This document shows positions 11,595 through 20,812 of a DNA stretch of 64,000 nucleotides, in pieces. The first letter of the stretch is position 1, and each line of letters begins with the position of its first letter. The translations under genes and the position numbers were made by a program. The notes under the pieces are model-generated. The model was given only the letters and a program-made list of their open reading frames with translations, was not told the origin of the DNA and ran no database searches. The stretch is from Roseitalea porphyridii (lineage in GTDB: Bacteria > Pseudomonadota > Alphaproteobacteria > Rhizobiales > Rhizobiaceae): the NCBI RefSeq assembly GCF_004331955.1, contig NZ_CP036532.1:310001-374000 (forward strand), written 5' to 3'.

Positions 11595-12481
11595 TGGCCG
11601 GAACGTTCACGATCGCCGGCCATGCAATCGAGGCGCCGCCGCTCGAACCCGGACTTTACTTGGTGGCGACGCCCATCGGCAATCTGCGCGACATCACCAT
11701 CCGCGCGCTCGAAACGCTTGCCGCCTGCGACTTGCTTGCCTGCGAGGACACGCGCATCACTCGGCGTCTCCTTGACCGCTATGCGATCGCCCAGAAGTCG
11801 GTCGCCTATCACGAGCACAACGCCGCCGAGGCCGGACCGAGACTGCTGGCCGCGCTCGGGGAAGGGCAGGCCGTTGCGCTCGTCTCTGATGCCGGAACGC
11901 CGCTCGTCTCCGATCCGGGCTATCGGCTGGTGGGGGAGGCGCTCGCCGCCGGCCACCGCGCCATCCCGATCCCAGGGCCCTCGGCGGTGCTGGCCGGTCT
12001 CGCCGCCTCGGGCCTGCCGACGGACGATTTCCGTTTCATCGGCTTTTTGCCGGCAAAGGACAAGGCGCGCCGCGACCGTCTTGCCGGCCTTGCCGACGTG
12101 CGATCCACGCTAATCGCGTTCGAATCTCCGCACCGGCTCGCCGCGACGCTGCGCGCCATTGCCGATCTGTGCGGACCGGACCGGCCGGTCTGCGTCGCGC
12201 GCGAACTGACCAAGCGGTTCGAGACGGTGGTCACGGGGCCCGCCGGGGAAATGGCCGGCCGGTTCGGGGAAGGCGCGGTCAAGGGCGAGATCGTCGTGAT
12301 GATCGCACCGGCGCCAGAAGGGCAGACGGTTCCGGACGCCGCCGACATCGACGCCCTGCTGAAGACGCTGCTTGCCGACATGCCGGCCGCCAGGGCGGCC
12401 CGCGAGGCTTCGCGCACCACCGGCCTGCCCCGTGCCGATCTCTACAATCGGCTGCTTGCGATGAAGAAGGCCGATGGTTGA
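11594..12481 (+). CDS. rsmI: 16S rRNA (cytidine(1402)-2'-O)-methyltransferase RsmI
   Basis: A 295-residue SAM-dependent enzyme that 2'-O-methylates C1402 in the decoding centre of 16S rRNA. The tetrapyrrole-methylase fold is shown by [20 protein letters not shown] at the N-terminus, [32 protein letters not shown] and [16 protein letters not shown]. It overlaps hemW by one base and yraN by eight. The rsmI-yraN pair is widely conserved, and in many rhizobia gshB follows, as it does here. Confidence 0.96.
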   Translation: MAGTFTIAGHAIEAPPLEPGLYLVATPIGNLRDITIRALETLAACDLLACEDTRITRRLLDRYAIAQKSVAYHEHNAAEAGPRLLAALGEGQAVALVSDAGTPLVSDPGYRLVGEALAAGHRAIPIPGPSAVLAGLAASGLPTDDFRFIGFLPAKDKARRDRLAGLADVRSTLIAFESPHRLAATLRAIADLCGPDRPVCVARELTKRFETVVTGPAGEMAGRFGEGAVKGEIVVMIAPAPEGQTVPDAADIDALLKTLLADMPAARAAREASRTTGLPRADLYNRLLAMKKADG

Positions 12482-12845
12482 GCGCGGCATGGCCGACCGT
12501 CGCCGGGCCGAGCGGCGCGGCCAGCGCGGCGAAAGGCGTGCCGCCTGGGCGTTGCGGCTGAAGGGCTTTCGCATCGTCGCCCGGCGCTACCGCTGCAAGG
12601 CCGGCGAGATCGACCTGATCGTCCGGCGCGGCGATCTCGTCTTGATCGTCGAGGTCAAGGCGCGCCCCTCGATCGGCGAAGCGATGGACGCGGTGACGCC
12701 GGCCGCGCAGCGCCGCATCATCGCCGCCGCCGACCACTGGCTTGCGCGCCAGCCCGATCACGGCCGGCTGAACCTTCGCTTCGATCTGGTCGCGATCGTG
12801 CCCGGACGCTGGCCGATCCACGTGCCGGCGCTGTTCACCGCCTGA
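12474..12845 (+). CDS. YraN/UPF0102 endonuclease-like protein
   Basis: A 123-residue basic protein of the UPF0102 family. The central [20 protein letters not shown] segment (about residues 43-63) holds the restriction-endonuclease-like Asp and Glu-x-Lys triad. Its function is not firmly established; the fold suggests a nuclease or Holliday-junction-type activity. The ATG at 12474 overlaps the rsmI end. A second ATG at 12489 is possible and would remove five residues. A 60-base gap then separates it from gshB. Confidence 0.88.
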   Translation: MVERGMADRRRAERRGQRGERRAAWALRLKGFRIVARRYRCKAGEIDLIVRRGDLVLIVEVKARPSIGEAMDAVTPAAQRRIIAAADHWLARQPDHGRLNLRFDLVAIVPGRWPIHVPALFTA

Positions 12846-12905
12846 ACCCGATTGATTTTCGGCCCGCCAGCGGCCACTTAGCCACCACCGAAGAGAGGAA
12901 CGACC

Positions 12906-13850
12906 ATGGCGCTCAAAGTCGCTGTCCAGATGGACCACATCTCCACCATCGCGATCGCCGGCGACACCACCTTCGCGCTGTGTCTTGAGGCGCAGGCGCG
13001 GGGCCATGCGCTCTACCACTATACGCCCGACCGCCTGTCGATGCGTGGCGATGCGGTCAGCGCCCGGCTCGAGCCGCTGACCGTTCGCGACGAAGAAGGC
13101 GACCATTTCACCCTGGGGCCCGCCACGCCGACCGATCTTTCGGAGATGGACGTGGTGCTGCTGCGCCAGGATCCGCCGTTCGACATGAACTACATCACCA
13201 CCACGCACATGCTCGAGCGCATCCATCCGCAGACGCTGGTTGTCAACGATCCGGCCTGGGTGCGCAACTCGCCCGAAAAGCTGTTCGTGATGGACTATGC
13301 GCGCTTCATGCCCGAAACGCTGATCACCAAGGACATCGATGCGATCCGCCGGTTCCGCGACGAATTCGGCGATATCATCCTCAAGCCGCTCTACGGCAAT
13401 GGCGGCGCCGGCGTCTTCCATCTGCGCGACGGCGACCGCAACCTGACATCGCTGCTGGAAATGTTCGAGCAGCTTTCGAACGAGCCGATCATCGCCCAGC
13501 GTTACCTGTCCGAAGTGCGCGGCGGCGACAAGCGCATCATCCTGATCGACGGCGAACCGGTCGGCGCCATCAACCGGGTGCCCGACGAAAGCGACACGCG
13601 CTCGAACATGCATGTCGGGGGCAAGGCGCTGGCGACCGATATGACCGACCGGGAGCGCGAGATCTGCGCGGCGATCGGCCCGGCCCTGCGCGAGCGCGGG
13701 TTCATCCTGGTCGGCATCGACGTCATCGGCGGGCTGATGACCGAGATCAACGTCACCTCGCCGACCGGCGTGCGCGAGGTCGCAAAGTTCGGGGGCGCCG
13801 ACATCGCCGCCCTGTTCTGGGATGCGGTCGAAGCGCGCCGCGCCGCCTGA
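12906..13850 (+). CDS. gshB: Glutathione synthetase
   Basis: A 314-residue ATP-grasp ligase that joins gamma-glutamylcysteine and glycine in the second step of glutathione synthesis. Recognisable are [19 protein letters not shown] at the N-terminus, [18 protein letters not shown], the ATP-grasp glycine loop [14 protein letters not shown], and the C-terminal metal-ligand segment [14 protein letters not shown]. Length is normal. AGAGGA precedes the ATG. It closes the run begun by rph, after a slightly wider gap that may carry its own promoter. Confidence 0.96.
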   Translation: MALKVAVQMDHISTIAIAGDTTFALCLEAQARGHALYHYTPDRLSMRGDAVSARLEPLTVRDEEGDHFTLGPATPTDLSEMDVVLLRQDPPFDMNYITTTHMLERIHPQTLVVNDPAWVRNSPEKLFVMDYARFMPETLITKDIDAIRRFRDEFGDIILKPLYGNGGAGVFHLRDGDRNLTSLLEMFEQLSNEPIIAQRYLSEVRGGDKRIILIDGEPVGAINRVPDESDTRSNMHVGGKALATDMTDREREICAAIGPALRERGFILVGIDVIGGLMTEINVTSPTGVREVAKFGGADIAALFWDAVEARRAA

Positions 13851-13915
13851 CGCAACGTCATTTGCGTTCCGCGCCACAACCCGGCACAACCGGATCACAG
13901 CTTTCGCGCGTATTT

Positions 13916-13930
13916 GTTCTTAGAATGTTC
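13916..13930. promoter_or_regulatory. LexA-type SOS box upstream of the YifB/ComM gene
   Basis: GTTC at 13916-13919 and GTTC at 13927-13930 are separated by seven bases (TTAGAAT). This is the alphaproteobacterial LexA consensus GTTC-N7-GTTC. It lies 80 bases before the ATG of the YifB/ComM gene, and the TAGAAT inside it could be a -10 hexamer. The match is direct reading; regulation is inference. Confidence 0.6.
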
Positions 13931-14010
13931 TTTACTTGTTTCGCCAGTTGTGCTTGGTTGTACTGCACAGGGCGGTGGCAGGCCGTCTGAAACAGGGTGA
14001 GGGCACGGAC

Positions 14011-15543
14011 ATGGTCGCACGGGTCGCCACGGTCGCCTTTCAGGGCATCGACGCGGTGCCGGTCGACGTCCAGGTCATGGTCTCGCCCGGCAAGATGGCC
14101 ATGCAGATCGTCGGCCTGCCCGACAAGGCGGTGGCCGAAAGCCGCGAGCGCGTCCAGTCGGCGCTGCATGCCTCCGGCCTCGCCATGCCGCCCAAGCGGG
14201 TGACGGTCAATCTGGCCCCGGCCGATCTTCCCAAGGAAGGCAGCCATTTCGATCTTCCGATCGCGCTTGGCCTGATGGCTGCGCTCGGCGCCATTCCCTC
14301 CGACGCGCTGGCCGGCTTTTCGGTTCTCGGCGAACTGTCGCTCGACGGCACCATCGCGCCGGTCGCCGGCGTGCTGCCGGCGGCGATCGCCGCCAACGCG
14401 GCAGGCAAGGGACTGATCTGCCCGGCCGCCTGCGGGTCCGAGGCGGCGTGGGCGGACGAGACCATGCCGATCCTGGCCCCTGTATCACTGGTCGGCCTTG
14501 CCAACCACTTTCGCGGCACGCAGGTCCTGTCCCGGCCCCAGGCCGCGATGCGCGCGCCGGCGTCGGGTCTTCCCGACATGGCCGACATCCGCGGGCAGGA
14601 GACCGCGCGCCGCGCTCTCGAGGTCGCGGCCGCCGGTGGCCACAACCTGCTGATGGTCGGCCCGCCCGGTTCCGGCAAATCGATGCTGGCCCAGCGCCTG
14701 CCCTCGATCCTGCCGCCCCTTTCGGCGCGGGAACTGCTGGACGTGTCGATGATCGCCTCGATCGCAGGCCAGCTGTCGGGCGGAGAACTGACAGACCGGC
14801 GCCCGTTCCGCGCCCCGCACCATTCGGCCTCGATGGCCGCCATGGTCGGCGGCGGCCTGCGGGCGCGACCGGGCGAAGTCTCCATGGCGCACAATGGCGT
14901 CCTGTTTCTCGACGAGTTTCCCGAATTCGCGCCGGCCGTGCTCGACAGCCTGCGTCAGCCGCTCGAGACGGGCGAATGCGTCATCGCGCGGGCCAATCAC
15001 CGCGTGTCCTATCCGGCCCGGATCCAGCTCGTCGCGGCGATGAACCCGTGCCGCTGCGGCATGGCCGGTACGCCCGGCCATGTCTGCGCGCGCGGGCCGC
15101 GCTGCGTGAGCGACTATCAGGGCCGCATTTCAGGACCGCTGATCGACCGGATCGACCTGCGCGTCGAGGTGCCGGCCGTCATGCCCGGCGACCTGATCCG
15201 CAAACGGCCGGGCGAGGCGAGTGCGTCCGTGGCGGCGCGCGTGGCCGAGGCGCGGGCCCGGCAGGCCGCCCGTTATACCGCCTTCGGCGCCGGCGGCGTG
15301 ACCGTCAACGCCCATTGCCCGACCGGCCTGATCGAGGATGTCGCGGCGGCCGATGATGGCGCGATGCAGCTTCTGGCCGACGCGGCCGACAAGAAGCGCT
15401 TTTCGGCGCGCGCCTATCACCGCATTCTCAAGCTGGCCCGCACGCTCGCCGATCTCGACGGCGCCGACGGCGTGTCCCGCATTCATGTGGCCGAGGCGAT
15501 CTCCTATCGCATCGCCGGCGAGGCGCTGGCGGTTGCTGCCTGA
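14011..15543 (+). CDS. comM: YifB/ComM-family Mg-chelatase-like AAA+ ATPase
   Basis: A 510-residue AAA+ protein. The N-terminal Lon-protease-like domain (about 1-190) is followed by a Walker A at GPPGSGKSMLAQRLPS, a conserved PFRAPHHS, a Walker B around GVLFLDEFPE, and a Cys-rich zinc-like segment (NPCRCGM to RGPRC). The family includes ComM, a branch-migration helicase helping integrate donor DNA in natural transformation; functions in alphaproteobacteria are less clear. The ATG at 14011 is preceded by GTGAGG. A LexA-type box 80 bases upstream suggests SOS induction, which would suit a recombination role. It stands alone, convergent with dut. Confidence 0.9.
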   Translation: MVARVATVAFQGIDAVPVDVQVMVSPGKMAMQIVGLPDKAVAESRERVQSALHASGLAMPPKRVTVNLAPADLPKEGSHFDLPIALGLMAALGAIPSDALAGFSVLGELSLDGTIAPVAGVLPAAIAANAAGKGLICPAACGSEAAWADETMPILAPVSLVGLANHFRGTQVLSRPQAAMRAPASGLPDMADIRGQETARRALEVAAAGGHNLLMVGPPGSGKSMLAQRLPSILPPLSARELLDVSMIASIAGQLSGGELTDRRPFRAPHHSASMAAMVGGGLRARPGEVSMAHNGVLFLDEFPEFAPAVLDSLRQPLETGECVIARANHRVSYPARIQLVAAMNPCRCGMAGTPGHVCARGPRCVSDYQGRISGPLIDRIDLRVEVPAVMPGDLIRKRPGEASASVAARVAEARARQAARYTAFGAGGVTVNAHCPTGLIEDVAAADDGAMQLLADAADKKRFSARAYHRILKLARTLADLDGADGVSRIHVAEAISYRIAGEALAVAA

Positions 15544-15582
15544 GCGACGGCGCGCGTTTCGTTTTCGCCGGCCAGACCCAGC

Positions 15583-16044
15583 TCAGCCGGTTCCCGTCGA
15601 GCCGAACCCGCCGGCGCCGCGCCTTGTTGCCTCCGGCGCTTCGGAGACTTCCACGATCGTTGCGCGCACGACTGGCGCGATGACGATCTGCGCGATGCGC
15701 ATGCCGCGCGTGACCGCGAACGCTTCGGTGCCGAAATTGACGAGCAGCACCTTCACCTCGCCGCGATAATCGCTGTCGATCGTGCCGGGCGTGTTCAGGC
15801 AGGTCACCCCGTGCTTTGCCGCAAGCCCGGAGCGCGGCCGAACCTGCGCCTCGAAGCCGTCCGGTATCGCCATCACGAAACCGGTCGGCACCAGCACGCG
15901 GGCGCCCGGCGCGATCATCAGCGGCGTCTCCGCGTCGATGGCCGCGCGCACATCCATGCCGGCGGCGCCTTCCGTCGCGTAGGCGGGAAGATCGAGCCCC
16001 TCGGCGTGGGCAAGGCGCAACAATGAGATCGACGGCGTGTCCAT
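15583..16044 (-). CDS. dut: Deoxyuridine 5'-triphosphate nucleotidohydrolase
   Basis: A 153-residue homotrimeric dUTPase, hydrolysing dUTP to dUMP and pyrophosphate to keep uracil out of DNA and feed thymidylate synthesis. Family motifs read in order: [41 protein letters not shown], and the C-terminal Gly-rich arm [10 protein letters not shown] that closes over the active site. The ATG at 16044 ([11 protein letters not shown]) is chosen by family fit. In many relatives dut follows coaBC; here it is about 6 kb away. Confidence 0.96.
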   Translation of the reverse strand: MDTPSISLLRLAHAEGLDLPAYATEGAAGMDVRAAIDAETPLMIAPGARVLVPTGFVMAIPDGFEAQVRPRSGLAAKHGVTCLNTPGTIDSDYRGEVKVLLVNFGTEAFAVTRGMRIAQIVIAPVVRATIVEVSEAPEATRRGAGGFGSTGTG

Positions 16045-16146
16045 GGCCGGGTGATGGGCTGGCGGCGGGCCGAAATCAACGCCGTTGGACGGTTCGTGCC
16101 CGCAATCCACCGCTACGGTGTGGCCACCCCCATGCCGCCTTGTCGC

Positions 16147-16452
16147 TCAGTCGGCGCCGGTCCCGGTGCGCCAGAAGCGCAAGGGCGAAGAGGCGCTGCG
16201 CGCCATCAGGCCGCGGGCCTCCAGATCGAGCTGCACGGTCTTGGCCCACCATCCCGCCGTCTTCCCGCCCGGAAACAGCGCCTCGGGCAGATGCGGTTTG
16301 GCCGCTTCCCTGACTTCCTTGCCGGTCAGGCCCGGCGGCCCGTCCGGCAGGATCGTCAGCATCGCGGCGCGCATGGCCTCGTACTTCGCGCGATCGACCC
16401 GTTCGGTCCGACCGGGTACGTTGACGTTGCGCACTTCGACCTTGTCGGCCAT
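16147..16452 (-). CDS. DUF6958 family small protein
   Basis: A 101-residue protein whose features, NVPGRTERVDRAKYEAMRAA near the N-terminus and LFPGGKTAGWWAKTVQLDLE in the middle, match the DUF6958 family common in alphaproteobacteria. Helix spacing suggests a small winged-helix-like fold, but no function is known to me. The ATG at 16452 is the only start that gives this family match. It is divergent from prfC across 96 bases, and 102 bases separate its stop from the dut start. Confidence 0.7.
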   Translation of the reverse strand: MADKVEVRNVNVPGRTERVDRAKYEAMRAAMLTILPDGPPGLTGKEVREAAKPHLPEALFPGGKTAGWWAKTVQLDLEARGLMARSASSPLRFWRTGTGAD

Positions 16453-16548
16453 GACCTGCCTCCCCGCTTTCAGAAGGCGGCCATCGTGCCACGATTGACA
16501 GTCCATTGGCAGCCTGCCACACACCGCGCCATTCACGGAACCTCCGGC

Positions 16549-18144
16549 ATGGCAAACACGCTCGAAACCGAGGTCGCCCGGCGGCGCACCTTCGCGATCA
16601 TCTCCCACCCGGACGCGGGCAAGACGACACTGACCGAAAAGCTGCTGCTGTTCGGCGGCGCCATCCAGCTTGCCGGCGAGGTAAAGGCCAAGAAGAACCG
16701 CACCCAGTCGCGCTCGGACTGGATGAAGATCGAGCGCGAGCGCGGCATCTCGGTCGTCACCTCGGTGATGACGTTCGAATATGGCGGCAATATCTACAAT
16801 TTGCTGGATACGCCCGGCCATGAGGACTTCGCCGACGACACCTACCGCACGCTGACCGCGGTCGACAGCGCGATCATGGTGATCGACGCCGCGCGCGGCA
16901 TCGAGCCGCGCACGCTGAAGCTGTTCGAGGTGTGCCGACTGCGCGACATCCCGATCATCACCTTCGTCAACAAGATGGACCGCGAGAGCCGCGATCCGTT
17001 CGAGATCCTGGACGAGGTGGAGGAGAAACTGGCGCTCGACACGGCGCCGGTCACCTGGCCGATCGGCCGCGCCAGGACGTTCGCCGGAACCCACCATCTG
17101 GCGCAGAACGCGGTGCGCCGCGCCGATACCGAGGTCGAGCGAACCCCGGTCAATGGCCCCGAGGCTGAAAGCGCCGCCGGCCTGTTGCCCGAAAACGAGC
17201 GCGAAGCGTTCATCGAGGAGGTGAACCTCGCCCGCGAGGCCTGCCGCCCGTTTGACCGGGAGGCCTATCTGGAAGGCCATCTGACGCCGGTCTTCTTCGG
17301 GTCGGCGCTGCGCAATTATGGCGTCCGCGACCTCATCGACGCGCTTGCCGCCCATGCGCCCCGCCCCCGCGCGCAGGAGGCCGACACGCGCCGCGTCGAA
17401 GCCTCCGAGCCGGGCATGACCGCGTTCGTCTTCAAGATCCAGGCCAACATGGACCCCAACCACCGCGACCGGATCGCCTTCGCCCGCGTCTGCTCGGGCA
17501 CGCTTTCGCGCGGCATGAAGGCAAAGCTGGTGCGCACGGGCAAGGCGGTGACCCTGTCGGCGCCGCAGTTCTTCTTCGCCCACCAGCGCCAGACCGCCGA
17601 CAGCGCCTATGCGGGCGATGTGGTCGGCATTCCGAACCACGGCACGCTGCGCATCGGCGACACGTTGACCGACGGCGAGGCGCTGGTCTTCCGCGGCGTG
17701 CCGAACTTCGCCCCGGAGATCCTGCGCCGGGTGCGCCTGATGGACGCGATGAAGGGCAAGAAACTGTCCGAGGCGCTCGGCCAGATGGCCGAGGAGGGCG
17801 TCGTCCAGCTCTTCATTCCCGAAGACGGCTCGCCCTCGATCGTCGGCGTGGTCGGCGCGCTGCAGCTCGACGTGCTCAAGGCGCGGCTCGAGGCCGAGTA
17901 CGCGCTGCCGGTCGACTTCGAGACGGCGCGTTTTTCGGTCTGCCGGTGGATCTCGTCCGACGATCGCGCCGCGCTCGAAGGCTTCCTTGCAAAGCATCGC
18001 AGCGCCATTGCCCGCGACCTCGATGGCGATCCGGTGTTCCTGGCCGAGAACGGCTTTTCGCTGAACTATGAGGCCGAACGCGCGCCCGCGATCACCTTCG
18101 AGGCGGTCAAGGACTATCAGGTCACGGCCAGGAAGGCGGCCTGA
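16549..18144 (+). CDS. prfC: Peptide chain release factor 3
   Basis: A 531-residue translational GTPase that recycles RF1 and RF2 from the ribosome after termination. G-domain motifs are plain: SHPDAGKTTLTEKLL (G1), ERGISVVTSV (G2 region), DTPGHEDF (G3) and NKMD (G4), followed by the RF3-specific domains ending in CRWISSDDR and an EAVKDYQV-like C-terminus. The start at 16549 (MANTLETEVARRR) is decided by homology; the frame is open far upstream but non-homologous. The ribosome binding site is weak. It is convergent with the MarR gene, six bases apart. Confidence 0.96.
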   Translation: MANTLETEVARRRTFAIISHPDAGKTTLTEKLLLFGGAIQLAGEVKAKKNRTQSRSDWMKIERERGISVVTSVMTFEYGGNIYNLLDTPGHEDFADDTYRTLTAVDSAIMVIDAARGIEPRTLKLFEVCRLRDIPIITFVNKMDRESRDPFEILDEVEEKLALDTAPVTWPIGRARTFAGTHHLAQNAVRRADTEVERTPVNGPEAESAAGLLPENEREAFIEEVNLAREACRPFDREAYLEGHLTPVFFGSALRNYGVRDLIDALAAHAPRPRAQEADTRRVEASEPGMTAFVFKIQANMDPNHRDRIAFARVCSGTLSRGMKAKLVRTGKAVTLSAPQFFFAHQRQTADSAYAGDVVGIPNHGTLRIGDTLTDGEALVFRGVPNFAPEILRRVRLMDAMKGKKLSEALGQMAEEGVVQLFIPEDGSPSIVGVVGALQLDVLKARLEAEYALPVDFETARFSVCRWISSDDRAALEGFLAKHRSAIARDLDGDPVFLAENGFSLNYEAERAPAITFEAVKDYQVTARKAA

Positions 18145-18150
18145 CACAGC

Positions 18151-18600
18151 TCATCGGTTCTCGTCGAGCCGCTTGCGAATGGCCTGCAGGTGCGGCAGGG
18201 CGGCGGCGAGGTGATCGAGCGTCTGCGGGTCGAAGACCTGCCGGACCATGGCTTCCACCGCGCCGATCGCGTCGTTGCGGAATCGGCGGCCGTCCTCGGT
18301 CAGGAACACCCGCTTGGAGCGCGCGTCGCGTTCGTTCGCCGCAAGCCGGATGAAGCCGCGCCGGTCGAGCAGCGCCAGCGTATGGCTCATCGTGGCGCGC
18401 GTGACCTGGAAGGCCGAGGCCAGTTCGGCCGGCGTGCGACCGTCGCCGAGCCGGACCATGTGGTTGAGCACGGCGAAATGCGACGGGTGCATGCCCTCCG
18501 GCAGGACTCGCTGGAAACGCGCCGTACCGAGTTGGTTGATGATGCCGATTTCGTTGAAGAACGCGAACGGGCTCGGCTCTTCGGACGCGGTTTCGGTCAG
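18151..18600 (-). CDS. MarR-family regulator with probable CTG start
   Basis: A winged-helix MarR repressor of 149 residues if it begins at the CTG at 18600-18598. The first in-frame ATG (18492) would give only 113 residues and delete helix 1 and the dimer interface. The CTG is seven bases after an AAGGA ribosome binding site and overlaps the upstream stop as CTGA, mimicking the usual ATGA coupling. No in-frame ATG, GTG or TTG lies between. The DNA-binding helix is visible at ASAFQVTRATMSHTLALLDR. It is co-transcribed with the exported nitroreductase-like gene and probably acts at the palindrome at 19781-19794. Confidence 0.8.
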   Translation of the reverse strand: MTETASEEPSPFAFFNEIGIINQLGTARFQRVLPEGMHPSHFAVLNHMVRLGDGRTPAELASAFQVTRATMSHTLALLDRRGFIRLAANERDARSKRVFLTEDGRRFRNDAIGAVEAMVRQVFDPQTLDHLAAALPHLQAIRKRLDENR

Positions 18601-19766
18601 CTTGCGGTCCTTTCGACGATCCGTGATTCCAGCGGCCAGCGCGGTGTCGGGCCGACTGCCGGTCCATAGCCGATCCGCGCCAGCATTTGAACCGTGCCGC
18701 CGTCAGGCGCCAGCCGCCGGTGCACCTGCTGATAGAGTTCGTCCATCTCCTCATATTCCTGCAGGCACTGGCTGAGCGGGTGGAACGCGATGCCCGCGGC
18801 CGTCGCGGCGAGGTTCATGCGCACCCAGTCCCGCCCGGCTCCGATCTGGGCCACGCGGTCGTTGGTCCCGGTCACCGTCCAGACGAAACCCATCGAGGTT
18901 TCCAGCGGCGCCATGACCGTGGCCATGCCCTGCTGGTAGGCGATGGAGCCGGGGTCGAGCGCCGCCTCGCGCGTGAACAGGCCCAGCGCCTTCATCACTT
19001 CCAGCGGCGCCCCCGGCAATTCGATCCCGTCGGGGTTCTCGTTGATCTCACGCTTTCCGATGCGGAACAGGTCGACCGATTCCTTGTAGGTGCGCGGCGT
19101 TTCGAACTCGATGGCGAGCGCCTTGCGGCTCATCTCGCGCCAGTATGGCAGATCGGCCGCGTCCACCGTGCCGCCCGCGTTGGTCACGTGACTGCGGGCG
19201 GTCAGCATGGTGTCGAGGGCTTCGGCCGGCACCGGGCGTGCCATGTCATGCGCCTCCTTGGCTGAACGGCGCGCAATGACATGGGCGAACAGCGGATCGG
19301 CGTTCACGCTCGCATCGGACACGAAGCGCGCAAAGGCGACCGGGGCGCCGGTCAGGCCTTCCGGCGAGGAACCTTCCGGAAACAGGTCGAGGTCGACCCT
19401 GTATCCGTCCTGCGCGGCGGCCATCACCATCAGTTCGATGAAGCAGCCCATGCCGATCGTCAGCTGCCGGTCGAACGGATCCGTATGCGGCAACTGCCTT
19501 TCCGGGTCGAAGCCGATCGAAACACGGTCGTCACCGACGAGTTCGACGGTCCAGGGCTGGCGATTGTGCGGATTGGGCGCCAGGATCGCGAAGGACAGGG
19601 CCCGCATGCGCGGGTCTTCATAGTCCGGCGCCCCGGCGCGATCCCAGGGTTCGAGCGCGTCGGTGGGCGTGCGGGTGAGCGCGAACGCGGTCGCCGATGC
19701 GCCCGCGGCGACGACAATGCCGCCACCGGCGAGCATCAGGAATTTTCTGCGGTTCAGGGATGACAT
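18597..19766 (-). CDS. Tat-exported Acg/nitroreductase-family FMN-binding protein
   Basis: A 389-residue protein whose N-terminus MSSLNRRKFLMLAGGG is a twin-arginine signal (RRKFLM) followed by a hydrophobic stretch to about residue 30, so it is exported folded, probably with flavin bound. The body has the nitroreductase-like element LAPNPHNRQPWTVEL near residue 70 and resembles the Acg family of FMN-binding proteins, some of which sequester flavin rather than catalyse. The ATG at 19766 follows GGAG; the earlier TTG overlaps that site and is rejected. It overlaps the MarR gene by four bases. The operator-like palindrome lies just upstream. Confidence 0.8.
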   Translation of the reverse strand: MSSLNRRKFLMLAGGGIVVAAGASATAFALTRTPTDALEPWDRAGAPDYEDPRMRALSFAILAPNPHNRQPWTVELVGDDRVSIGFDPERQLPHTDPFDRQLTIGMGCFIELMVMAAAQDGYRVDLDLFPEGSSPEGLTGAPVAFARFVSDASVNADPLFAHVIARRSAKEAHDMARPVPAEALDTMLTARSHVTNAGGTVDAADLPYWREMSRKALAIEFETPRTYKESVDLFRIGKREINENPDGIELPGAPLEVMKALGLFTREAALDPGSIAYQQGMATVMAPLETSMGFVWTVTGTNDRVAQIGAGRDWVRMNLAATAAGIAFHPLSQCLQEYEEMDELYQQVHRRLAPDGGTVQMLARIGYGPAVGPTPRWPLESRIVERTAS

Positions 19767-19780
19767 GTCAGGCTCCAATA

Positions 19781-19814
19781 GTTCGATATCGAACCAATAT
19801 AGTAAGGCATCGAA
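19781..19814 (-). promoter_or_regulatory. Operator and promoter of the MarR-nitroreductase operon
   Basis: A perfect 14-base palindrome GTTCGATATCGAAC (19781-19794) lies 15 bases before the start codon. A third half-site ATCGAA (19809-19814) is 21 bases, two helical turns, from the second arm. Read on the minus strand, a TATATT hexamer sits between them, so a bound MarR dimer would cover the promoter. Geometry is read directly; the binding protein is inferred. Confidence 0.6.
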
Positions 19815-20079
19815 TTAAGCAAGCCGTTTGTCGATCACCGCTCGTCGTCGAGAGAGAAGTTGGAGCGCGTTCCCTTGAACGGCCCTTGGCCGGAACCGTA
19901 TTCCGCCATCGGGACCTGGCGCGCATCGGCTTGGCTCGCAACGCGCGTCGGTCGGCCTTAGCCTTTCGTCGAGGCCGGCCGGATTTGCCCGTGGCGCCAC
20001 AGCGCGCCCCTTTTTCCGGCTCCCCGGAATGCCTATTGAAGGGGCATCCGATTTCCACAAACGCAGAAAGGACCGGACC
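19815..20079. other. Intergenic region before the peroxiredoxin gene
   Basis: About 265 bases with no supported gene. It separates the divergent nitroreductase and peroxiredoxin genes and must hold the peroxiredoxin promoter. I saw no clear OxyR-type site, riboswitch or small gene in it. Confidence 0.4.
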
Positions 20080-20739
20080 ATGGGACTGCGCATCAATGAC
20101 ACCATCCCCGACCTGACCGTCACCACCGACCAGGGCAGCTTCTCGCTGCACGAGTGGATCGGCGATGACTGGGCCATCCTGTTCTCGCACCCGAAGGACT
20201 TCACGCCCGTCTGCACGACCGAATTCGGCGCCGTGGCCAAGCTTTCCGACGAGTGGGAAAAGCGCGGCACCAAGGTGATCGGCGTGTCGGTCGACGGCGT
20301 CGATGACCACGTCAAGTGGAAGGGCGACATCGAGCAGGTCGCCGGCACCAAGGCGGGCTTTCCGATCATCGCCGATGACGGGCTCGAGGTCTCCAAGGCC
20401 TTCGACATGCTTCCCGCCGAAGCCTATCTTCCGGACGGTCGCACGCCCGCCGACAGCGCCACGGTGCGCTCGGTCTTCATCATCGGCCCCGACAAGAAGC
20501 TCAAGCTCTCGATGACCTATCCGATGAATGTCGGCCGCAACTTCGCCGAGGTGCTGCGCGCGCTCGACGGGCTGCAGACGGCGGCCAAGCACAATGTGGC
20601 GACGCCGGCGGACTGGACGGTCGGCGAGGACGTCATCATTCCGACCGCCGTCAGCGACGCGGACGCCAAGGAGAAGTTCGGCGAGTTCGAGACGGTCCTG
20701 CCCTATCTGCGCAAGACCAAGGCTCCCAAGGCGGCCTGA
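20080..20739 (+). CDS. 1-Cys peroxiredoxin (Prx6 type)
   Basis: A 219-residue thiol peroxidase reducing hydrogen peroxide and alkyl peroxides. The peroxidatic cysteine lies in HPKDFTPVCTTE (about residues 44-55). The long C-terminal region, including LKLSMTYPMNVGRNFAEVLR, and the absence of a resolving Cys near the C-terminus place it in the Prx6/1-Cys branch, not AhpC. The ATG at 20080 follows AAAGGA. It is monocistronic, ending before a 38-base palindrome that probably terminates transcription. No reductase partner is adjacent. Confidence 0.92.
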   Translation: MGLRINDTIPDLTVTTDQGSFSLHEWIGDDWAILFSHPKDFTPVCTTEFGAVAKLSDEWEKRGTKVIGVSVDGVDDHVKWKGDIEQVAGTKAGFPIIADDGLEVSKAFDMLPAEAYLPDGRTPADSATVRSVFIIGPDKKLKLSMTYPMNVGRNFAEVLRALDGLQTAAKHNVATPADWTVGEDVIIPTAVSDADAKEKFGEFETVLPYLRKTKAPKAA

Positions 20740-20760
20740 CGCGCCGAAAGGACGCTACGT

Positions 20761-20798
20761 ACGAAACGGCCGGCGGAGCGCTCCGCCGGCCGTTTCGT
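20761..20798 (+). terminator. Perfect 38-base palindrome after the peroxiredoxin
   Basis: Bases 20761-20798 are a perfect palindrome (ACGAAACGGCCGGCGGAG at the left, its complement at the right, centre GC), starting 21 bases after the peroxiredoxin stop. It would form a 17-19 bp stem with almost no loop. No T-tract follows. A terminator or mRNA-stabilising hairpin is the likeliest reading. Confidence 0.55.
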
Positions 20799-20812
20799 GT
20801 TCATTGCCATCG

